DNA of 64,000 nt from Bactericera cockerelli (Eukaryota > Arthropoda > Insecta > Hemiptera > Triozidae): the NCBI GenBank assembly GCA_024516035.1, contig CM044961.1, forward strand, positions 1,672,020 to 1,736,019, in the 5' to 3' direction. Under the pieces are notes generated by a model. The model saw only the letters and a program-made list of their open reading frames with translations, searched no databases and had not been told where the DNA came from. Each line of letters starts with the position of its first letter. Positions within the stretch are counted from its first letter, which is position 1. Shown one piece after another: positions 1 to 9,100 of this stretch. Both the position numbers and the translations under genes were made by a program.

Positions 1-280
1 TCAAGCGGGTACAATTTGTGTATGCTGACTGAAGTATTAATGCTGACGCATGCCTAATCTGTAAGTCCACTATACGTGTCCAGTACTGTCCAGGCATGGA
101 CTTAGCTACAACCTTACTGCTGAATTCAAGCACGTACAAGTTGTTTATGTTGACTGAAGTATTAATGCTGATGTTATAATGTGTATTTCCAGGTATGTAC
201 TTAAGCGGCAACCAGTTTCTTCACTGTGCTAGGATGCATAATGTGTATTTTTAGGCATGGTCTTACTTTTGGTTTTGCTA
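1..280. repeat. Diverged tandem duplication, ~125 bp period
   Basis: The block starting near position 27 (GACTGAAGTATTAATGCTGA) recurs at 152, with similar flanks on both sides (AAGCnnGTACAA before, CCAGGnATGnACTTA after). Only about two copies are present and they are diverged. No coding signal is seen. Confidence 0.6.
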
Positions 281-329
281 ATAACTTACCGGGAAGATTC
301 CATTTGTAGTGACCACCAAACAAGTCATA

Positions 330-600
330 GCGGATTCTGAAACAGGATTAGTGTAAATCCTGTAACACGCCCTCTGGTGGGAATTCCGACCAATTACAGC
401 GCATTATTCGTCAGCTCATAGCCCACTCAGCTGATGACTGTGTCCACTTATATTAAATCTAATAATTCTTTTCATAAAGCTGTGAAGTGATAGTAGCTCG
501 GATTAACAAATCGTAGAGATATTTATTCCTGTTTCATAATTTAGACGTTGCTTAGCTTCAGTAAGGCCCAAATTATGAAATAGGATTTGTTAATCAAATA
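330..600. repeat. MITE-like repeat, 'GTTTCATAATT' family
   Basis: The segment begins with GAAACAGGATTA and ends with the inverse, TCCTGTTTCATAATTT. Its interior resembles other copies in this window (18000-18350, 27635-27790, 29380-29665, 55618-55775, 59250-59660), with CACGCCCTCTnGTGGGAAT and CAATnACAGCGCA. No transposase is encoded, so it is called a non-autonomous element by structure only. A second partial end lies at 566-590. Confidence 0.5.
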
Positions 601-876
601 CTATCCCTTAACTTTCACCTTGACAACAACTGTAGAGGTTATAATACTGTAAGCAGGGCTTTGTATCTGTATATCACTTCAGTGGTGTAACGGAGCTGTG
701 TCCAGCCTTCGTAACGGAAAATCTTGTTCTATAATACCTATCGGTCATACCATGGACTCTGCCTGGGGTAGTAGGCTACCATTTACTACTGAATTGGCGC
801 TGAATATCAGAGTGCCCTTTAAATGGGCTGGAAACTCGGGCTCCTGAAATTTGCATTTATATTAGAAAGGTTGAAA
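601..876. other. No recognisable feature
   Basis: Unique-looking sequence with short open frames only. I see no motif, RNA gene or repeat I can support. Confidence 0.5.
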
Positions 877-1131
877 CCAAGAGAGAGAGAGATAGATAGA
901 GAGAGAGAGGAAAAGAGAGAGAGAAAGAGAAAGAGAGTTACAGAGAGAGAGTTACAGAGAGAGAGCGAGAGAGAGAGAAGGAGGGACAAAGAGAAAAAGA
1001 TAGAGATAGAGAAAGAGAAAGAGAGAGAGAGATAGAAAGGGAGAAATAAAGAGAGGGAGAAAGAGATAGATAAAGTGAGACAGAGAGAGAGAGAGAGAGA
1101 GGGGAAGAGAGACAGAGAGAGAGAGAGATAG
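877..1131. repeat. (GA)n-rich low-complexity tract
   Basis: About 250 bases are almost purely purine on the + strand, mostly GA dinucleotides broken by GATA, AAA and TTACAG interruptions. Open frames on both strands here (Arg/Glu-rich or Ser/Leu-rich) are consequences of the composition and not genes. Confidence 0.95.
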
Positions 1132-1373
1132 GGATGTTTGGCAAAATGACCATTTAAATTTAAGTCATCCCTCTAGGGAGTGTTTGTGAATTTTCGCAAC
1201 TTGACCCTTGTAAAATATTCCCCGTGGCATGCTAATAGGTAGTTCTGAGGCCTGTGGGTAATGGGTTGTCGGGTAAACAATATGTGACTTCAGAGTTTAG
1301 AGGATACTTTTAGGACTAGTCATTGTACCCACACCCACAGTACCAACTTTATACCTACATACTTCCATAGACC

Positions 1374-1470
1374 AACCTCAGTAGCTTGATCGATAAGGCG
1401 GCTTACTCGTAACCTGGAGGTCGGTGGTTCAAGTCCCAAGATCAGCAAAAATATCCTGTATTAACTCTAG
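1374..1470 (+). mobile_element. SINE-D copy (tRNA-like head)
   Basis: The head has a box A-like TAGCTTGATCGATAAGG, a TGTAACC-like anticodon arm and box B GGTTCAAGTCC. The body is short or decayed. Several other copies of the head occur in the window, which argues for a SINE and not a tRNA gene. Confidence 0.7.
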
Positions 1471-1635
1471 TTATTTATTAGACATCTATTGTTTAATTAT
1501 TTAATGATCTCATTAGCTTAGCGGTGGATTTTGAGACCGGTTGTTCATCCTATGTTAAGCAAATGTTTAGTAGCACAAATATGATAACTTTAACCTCTAA
1601 CTTTCTTATTGCAAAGCATTGTACATTGTATTGTA

Positions 1636-1757
1636 TACTATTAATTGTTATCATATTTGTGTTAATCACTTTCGTGATATCACAACTACTCAAACTCGCT
1701 TGACTAAATCTACGCTGAAACGTGGACTTGAACCACCGACTTCCAGGTTTATACAAG
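1636..1757 (-). mobile_element. SINE-D copy, head plus body
   Basis: On the - strand the tRNA-like head (with GGTTCAAGTCC) is followed by the family body, TAGATTTAG then GAGTTTGAGTAGTTGTGATATC, AAAGTGATTAACACAAATATG. Matching copies are at 12660-12812 (+) and 27850-27972 (-). Confidence 0.75.
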
Positions 1758-1872
1758 TGACCACATAAATAACAAGACTCTGAGGGTTAGGTGGTAGAAA
1801 ATGCTTCGAGGATTAACCTCGCCTGGTGGTTATCTTCGACAAAATAGTGTGATTATTATTATTATTATTATT
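1757..1872 (+). mobile_element. SINE-C tail fragment
   Basis: It contains AAGACTCTGAGGGTTAGGTG, GAAAATGCTT and ATTAACCTCGCCTGGTGGTT, then a (TTA)n tail, as in the full SINE-C at 18665-18898. The tRNA-like head is missing. Confidence 0.7.
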
Positions 1873-2424
1873 TTTAAAATACCTAATTTGTGACTCTTGT
1901 TCATTGCAATATTGACTTTTCAAGACGACAAAATACATACAAACTATATCATTTTAACGTTATACATATAAGTTTCTGGGAGACCCACGAAACGACCGTT
2001 TCGCTTGATTACATCGATAGCTGCCTTATGTTGTTGTTGTTGTAGCCAGCTTGGCTACAGCTGGAGGGGTGAGTGATGGTCTCTAGCCCACCTTATTTCA
2101 AATTTGGCTCGTCCTGAGGGACATATTTCTATGTGCGATCAACCATCAACCATTGGACTTTTCTTTATAAGCCATTAAACCCTTAGGAAACTGCAAGCTA
2201 GCCTGGCTTGTAAGGGTTGGCTAGTCTGTTCTCTGTTTAAAGTCCTCTAGCGGGACACTGGTCTTCTCCCTGTTTAAAGTGCGTCTTCGCCACTTAGCTA
2301 GCTTGTGGCGCGAAAATTCAAAATTCTGCCTTAGCGGAATTGGTACCGGTTTTTGTTCCTACTAACGTCCCCCATAGCTGCCTTATCGATCAAGCTTGTG
2401 AACTCGGTCTCTTGTATTTCATTG
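1873..2424. other. Non-coding stretch, no gene seen
   Basis: Holds a (TTG)n run near 2027-2043, a short hairpin GTAGCCAGCTTGGCTAC near 2044, and a reversed fragment of the SINE-D head near 2375-2400. Nothing else is recognisable. Confidence 0.5.
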
Positions 2425-5400
2425 CTCCTCAGGCTGGTTCCCCAGAAGACCATGAGGACTCCCCCAGAGCTGGAGCTAGTGGACTGTGTATTATTATTAT
2501 TCCATTGCTCCTCAGGCTGGTTCCCCAGAAGACCATGAGGACTCCCCCAGAGCTGGAGCTAGTGGACTGTGTATTATTATTATTCCATTGCTCCTCAGGC
2601 TGGTTCCCCAGAAGACCATGAGGACTCCCCCAGAGCTGGAGCTAGTGGACTGTGTATTATTATTATTCCATTGCTCCTCAGGCTGGTTCCCCAGAAGACC
2701 ATGAGGACTCCCCCAGAGCTGGAGCTAGTGGACTGTGTATTATTATTATATTATTATTATTCCATTGCTCCTCAGGCTGGAGCTAGTGGACTGTGTATTA
2801 TTATATTCCATTGCTCCTCAGGCTGGAGCTAGTGGACTGTGTATTATTATTCCATTGCTCCTCAGGCTGGTTCCCCAGAAGACCATGAGGACTCCCCCAG
2901 AGCTGGAGCTAGTGGACTGTGTATTAGTATTCCATTGCTCCTCAGGCTGGTTCCCCAGAAGACCATGAGGACTCCCCCAGAGCTGGAGCTAGTGGACTGT
3001 GTATTATTATTATTCCATTGCTCCTCAGGCTGGTTCCCCAGAAGACCATGAGGACTCCCCCAAGCTGGAGCTAGTGGACTGTGTATTATTATTATTCCAT
3101 TGCTCCTCAGGCTGGAGCTAGTGGACTGTGTATTATTATTCCATTGCTCCTCAGGCTGGTTCCCCAGAAGACCATGAGGACTCCCCCAGAGCTAGTGGAC
3201 TGTGTATTATTATTCCATTGCTCCTCAGGCTGGTTCCCCAGAAGACCATGAGGACTCCCCAAGCTGAGCTAGTGGACTGTGTATTATTATTATTCCATTG
3301 CTCCTCAGGCTAGCAGTTGACTATGTAATACCATGAGGATCTCCCCAGCTGGAGCTAGTGGACTGTGTATTATTATTATTTCCATTGCTCCTCAGGCTGG
3401 AGCTAGTGGACTGTGTATTATTATTCCATTGCTCCTCAGGCTGGTTCCCCAGAAGACCATGAGGACTCCCCAGAGCTGGAGCTAGTGGACTGTGTATTAT
3501 TATTATTCCATTGCTCCTCAGGCTGGTTCCCCAGAAGACCATGAGGACTCCCCCAGAGCTAGCTATGGACTGTGTATTATTATTATTCCATTGCTCTCAG
3601 GCTGGTCCCAGAGACCATGGGACTCCCCAGGCTGGAGCTAGTGGACTGTGTAATTATTATTATTCCATTGCTCCTCAGGCTGGAGCTAGTGGACTGTGTA
3701 TTATTATTATTCCATTGCTCCTCAGGCTGGTTCCCAGAAGACCATGAGGACTCCCCAGAGCTAGTGGACTGTGTATTATTTATTCCATTGCTCCTCAGGC
3801 TGGTTCCCCAGAAGACCATGAGGACTCCCCCAAGCGGAGCTAGTGGACTGTGTATTATTATTATTCCATTGCTCCTCAGGCTGGTTCCCCAGAAGACCAT
3901 GAGGACTCCCCCAGACAGCTAGTGGACTGTGTATTATTATTATTCCATTGCTCCTCAGGCTGGTTCCCCAGAAGACCATGAGGACTCCCCCAGAGCTGGA
4001 GCTAGTGGACTGTGTATTATTATTTATTCCCCATTGCTCCTCAGGCTGGAGCTAGTGGACTGTGTATTATTATTATTCCATTGCTCCTCAGGCTGGTTCC
4101 CCAGAAGACCATGAGGACTCCCCCAGTGAGCTAGTGGACTGTGTATTATTATTATCCATTGCTCCTCATGGAGCTGGTTTCCCCAGAAGACCATGAGGAC
4201 TCCCCCACTGAGCTAGTGGACTGTGTATTATTATTATTCCATTGCTCCTCAGGTGGTCAGGCAGAGACTCCAGGAGCTAGTGGACTGTTATTATTATTAT
4301 TCCATTGCTCCTCAGGCTGGTTCCCCAGAAGACCATGAGGACTCCCCCAGAGCTGGAGCTAGTGGACTGTGTATTATTATTATTCCATTGCTCCTCAGGC
4401 TTGAGCTAGTGGACTAGTGTGTTATTATTATTCCATTGCTCCTCAGGCTGGTGGTTCCCCCCATGAGTTAGAACCATGAGGACTCCCCAGAGTGGAGCTA
4501 GTGGACTGTGTATTATTATTATCCATTGCTCCTCAGGCTGGTTCCAGAAGACATGAGGACTCCCCAGAGCTGGAGCTAGTGGACTGTGTATTATTATTAT
4601 TCCATTGCTCCTCAGGCTGGTCCAGAACCTGAGGACTCGTGAGTATGACTGTATTATTATTCCATTGCTCCTCAGGCTGGTTCCCCAGAAGACCATGAGG
4701 ACTCCCCAGAGCTGGAGCTAGTGGACTGTGTATTATTATTATTCCATGTTGGCTGGTCCCCAGAAGACCTGGGACTCCCCAGAGCTAGTGGACTGTGTAT
4801 TATTATTATTCCATTGCTCCTCAGGCTGGTTCCCCAGAAGACCATGAGGACTCCCCCAGAGCTGGAGCTAGTGACGTGTATTATTTTCATTGTCAGCGAG
4901 CTAGTGGACTGGTATTATTATTATTCCATTGCTCCTCAGGCTGGTTCCCCAGAAGACCATGAGGACTCCCCAGCGGAGCTAGTGGACTGTGTATTTATTA
5001 TTCCATTGCTCCTCAGGCTGGTTCCCCAGAAGACCATGAGGACTCCCCCAGAGCTGGAGCTAGTGGACTGTGTATTATTATTATTCCATTGATTCCATCT
5101 CCTCAGCTGGTTCCCCAGAAGACCATGAGGACTCCCCCAGAGCTGGAGCTAGTGGACTGTGTATTATTATTTCCATTGCTCCTCAGCTGGCGAGCCCCAG
5201 TGAGCTGTGATGTGTATTATTATTCCATTGCTCCTCAGGCTGGTTCCCCAGAAGACCATGAGGACTCCCCCAGAGCTAGTGGACTGTGTATTTATTCATT
5301 CCCTAGTGGTTCCCAGAACATGACCTCCTCAGGCTGGTTCCCCAGAAGACCATGAGGACTCCCCCAGTGAGCTATGGACTGTGTATATTATATTCCATTG

Positions 5401-6044
5401 CTCCTCAGGCTGGTTCCCCAGAAGACCATGAGGACTCCCCCAGAGCTGAGCTAGTGGACTGTGTATTATTATTATTCCATTGCTCCTCAGGCTGTTCCCC
5501 AGAAGACCATGAGGACTCCCCCAGAGCTGGACTGTGATTATTATTATATTCCATTGCTCCTCAGGCTGGTTCCCCAGAAGACCATGAGGACTCCCCCAGA
5601 GTGGAGCTAGTGGACTGTGTATTATTAATTCCATTGCTCCTCAGCTGGTCCCCAGAAGACCATGAGACTCCCCCAGAGCTGGAGCTAGTGGACTGTGTAT
5701 TATTATTATTCCATTGCTCCTCAGGCTGGTTCCCCAGAAGACCATGAGGACTCCCCCAGAGCTGGAGCTAGTGGACTGTGTATTATTATTTCCATTGCTC
5801 CTCAGGCTGGTTCCCCAGAGGACCATGAGGACCTCCCCCAGAGCTGGAGCTAGTGGACTGTTAGTTATTATTATTCCATTGCTCCTCAGGCTGGTTCCCC
5901 AGAAGACCATGAGGACTCCCCCAAGCTGGAGCTAGTGGACTGTGTATTATTATTATTCCATTGCTCCTCAGGCTGGTTCCCCAGAAGACAGAGACCCAAC
6001 TAGTGGGTGTGATATTATATTCTCGCTGTCCCCAGAGACCCTAG
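2425..6044 (+). repeat. ~83-bp minisatellite built from a splice acceptor and exon head
   Basis: Roughly fifty tandem units. A full unit is 83 bp: a pyrimidine-rich stretch with (TTA)n, then TCCATTGCTCCTCAG, then an exon-like 53 bp ending GAGCTAGTGGACTG. In one frame that part reads LVPQKTMRTPPELELVD, and the last letters match the start of the peroxidase exon immediately downstream (ELVDW). Short units of about 47 bp lack 36 bp between two GCTGG copies. Many units carry small indels, some possibly assembly noise. Open frames within the array are by-products of the repeat. Confidence 0.9.
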
Positions 6045-6167
6045 GACCCAGCTGAGCTGGTGGACTGGATGGAGCAGGGATTCATCACGAAGAAGTTCTA
6101 CCCCCAGCTGCTCCGAGGACAGGAGGTAGATTTCGTAGAGCAGTACGATAAGTTTGAACCAACTTCG
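6045..6167 (+). CDS. Peroxidase exon 1 of those visible (5' edge uncertain)
   Basis: Reads DPAELVDWMEQGFITKK through DKFEPTS, ending at a GTAAGC donor. The start is placed after CCCTAG at 6044 because an in-frame TAG precedes it. The last minisatellite unit abuts this exon, so the true acceptor may have been blurred by repeat decay or assembly errors. Confidence 0.65.
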
Positions 6168-9100
6168 GTAAGCAACTCGTTGATGTAAATGTAAACAGAT
6201 AATATATATTTTTTAAACATTTTAAAATTTGTACATGATGGCTGGCTAGTCAAGGTAGTTGTGCACCAGACCAACATTCGCACCAGAAGTTCAGGGCACT
6301 TTTAGCTTTACATTCATGCTATTATTGCAAGATAGTTATAAAGTTTGTACACATACATTATGTATCCTTTAGGGTGAGGTTAATGCGGGTAGCTGGCACG
6401 ATTCCTAACGAATGGAGGGTAAAACCCTCGTCCTAATCAGGACGTTAAATCAAATAGAATCGTTGGCGTTAGGAAAGGCATCCAGCCGTAAAAATGTGCC
6501 ACAAACAACCAACATCAACCATGAGGTTGAACAATGTCGACCCCAAGTAGGCTTGGGAAAAGGCAAAGTGAAAGAAGAAATTTAGTACAATAAAATTGAA
6601 ATTGAAATTTCCGGAAACGGATCAACTTGGTCAGAATTTTCCTCTCTGGCCGGGAATCGAACGCAGGATCTCTGTACTACGGGTAGTAGTCACAACCGTT
6701 ACGCCACGGAGGCTGGCTCGTCAGTCCTAATCGAGCAGTAATAAGGTGATATTATTTCCCCCCCCCAGATCAACACCAAGCTGTTCCACTTTGACAAGCC
6801 CTGGGGCTCCAGTCTGGACTCCCTCAGTATTCAGCGACAGTCTGAGTTCGGCACGCAAGGCTACAACGGCATGAGAGTGTACGCCCGGCTTACCAGGGCC
6901 ACCGATTTCGACGGCTTTTCTGACGTGATGGGCAAAGAGGTGAGTGTTCACCACGTAGCACGTACTTTTACTTCAGAGAATATCTATCCTCTAGAGAGTA
7001 TTACCGTGCACTGATAGTCAAGTGGTTCCAGGTGGTGTATAGGGATTCGATGGTTAGACCCACCCAGTGCATGAATTTCTCCTCTTTGATTTGAGTTTGT
7101 GGCCACATAATAATAAGACTCTGAGGGTTAGGTGGTAGAAAATGCTTTGAGCATTAACCTCGCCTGGTAGTTACCTGCCACTAAAGAGTGCTATTATTAG
7201 TAGTAGAGAAGTACTGCGTTCGGTTTTGTAAAAAAAAACCCTTTTTTGCTCCGATTTCAATTTCTTTCATATTTCTGAATGTTGCATAACCTCGTGAGCA
7301 AACTTTGGTTTTGTATCTGTCTGTCGGTCTGTAATTTGCATGCCTGTGCGATTTTGCAAATATCAGAAACTAATGCACGGATTTTAACACACAAAATTGT
7401 AGAAATTTTGGACAAACATAATAAACTATTGAATTATTTCTCAATGTCCACATCAGGAAATTGAACTCTTGCGAGCCGCCTACGGCCACGTAGATGACGT
7501 GGACTTGTTCATAGGAGGTTTGTTCGAGAAGCCGCACAATGGCGGCAAAGTGGGAATCATGTTCCACAAGCTGATCGTGGAGCAGTTCTTCAGGTGGAAG
7601 TTTGGGGACCGCTACTTCTTCACTTTCGGCGACCAGGCTGGGTCCTTCAAACCAGGTGAGCGGGGGAAGAGCGGGAATATATATAGAGGGTGTATATATA
7701 TTTTGCGGTAAGCAGATAGTTTTCGCAGGACCGTCCTCAGCTTTGTTGACCTTCAAGACTAGCTACTAGCTAGTCTTGTACAGCTGTTTCGAGCTTATTT
7801 GCTCTCATCAGCAGGTAATAGTTCTGATTATCCATACCATCAACTAACCTCTCTATTTTAATTAATATAAACAGAAATCGTTTTCTCTTTCAATAGAAAA
7901 AAACCAACTTTTCCTTTTTCAATTGCACAGGGGTGCCTGGGCCCAAATGATTTTGTCTCAGTTGACTGAATCAACATACCTTTTTCCTAAAAAATATGAA
8001 CGTACAAAAAAAAACGAAAATATTTTTTTTTCTTCCGGTAGCAAAATAAGTAGTCACTTTGGACTAGCGGTAGCATGCTCGGCTTGCACTGCAGGTAACC
8101 CAGGTTCAAATCCCGGCAGTGTCGGAATTTTTCTGGTCTGTATATTTTGGAGGTCAGGGCCTACCCTAGCCTCGTGAGGACAAGCCGGGTAGTTGTAGAG
8201 CTGGCAAAGACCAGTGGCTGCATTACGAAATTCATATTGGAACATGATGGTTGTTTGGAGATATCATGCATTAGCATTTTTTCTCGTTCTTCATTAATGT
8301 TGATGCTGTGGTGTGTATGACATAGATGTTGACATCTTTTTCTTCTTCTTCTTCTTCTTCTTCTTCTTTTACTCTGTCTTATCCCGCTCAAGCAGGGTCG
8401 ACGTTGTTCAACCTCATGGTTGAGGTTGATTGGTTTTGGCACATTTTTTTTTTTTTTTACGGCTGGATGCCCTTCCTAACGCCAACGATTCTATTTGATT
8501 TAACGTCCTGTATTAGGACGGGGGTTTTACCCTCCATTCGCTGGGAATCGTACCAGCTACCCACATTAACCTCACCCAGCCTGGGTAGGGCCGGAAATGT
8601 TGACATGCACCACTATAATCTAATAAAAGATCGATAGATAGAATATTGATGCTACCCACTGGAAATTGTGACCTAATAACACAGAAATACCCATTAGGTA
8701 TGAATTCTTTTTTTTTTATGAAAAAAACCCATTAGGTATGCATTTAAATTTTTTTAAACCTTATATTTTCTCCAGAGCAACTTGCTGAAATCCTGAAGCT
8801 GGGATCTGGCTGGCTCTTCTGTCAGGGAGATGAAAGTATTGGATCTGTGCATCCAAACAACATGAACAACGCGCTCCCGGGGTAAGGCTCTTATTTTTAT
8901 CCTATAAAACAGCAGTTCCCAACCTTTTTAGCTTGGGGGCCCAATAATATTTTTAAAGCAATTTTGCGGTCCACCCCGATTTATTTTGCACTATTTTAAT
9001 ATTATTATTTCTTGAGTTTCGGCCAGCATCCGCGGCCCAGTAGCGAGCTGCCCGCGGCTCACAAGTGGGCCGCGACCCACCGGTTGGGAACCGCTGCTAT

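Larger units (their letters stand above)
6168..6768 (+). other. Peroxidase intron with two SINE-A fragments
   Basis: Phase-0 intron from GTAAGC to a C-rich CCCCCCCCAG acceptor. Nearly half of it is SINE-A sequence in opposite orientations, listed separately. Confidence 0.8.
7656..8775 (+). other. Peroxidase intron 3
   Basis: Phase-1 intron. It holds a fragment related to the 148-bp unit (7768-7872), a SINE-H copy and a SINE-A tail, plus T-rich runs. No additional exon is recognisable. Confidence 0.75.

Noticed and set aside
823..1153. Arg/Glu-rich and Ser/Leu-rich frames on opposite strands
   Set aside because: Pure by-product of the (GA)n tract.
2340..5935. Many open frames of 60-120 residues in the 83-bp array
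   Set aside because: They are frame-cycling translations of one tandem unit whose length is not a multiple of three; neither repeat nor frame is under visible coding constraint.
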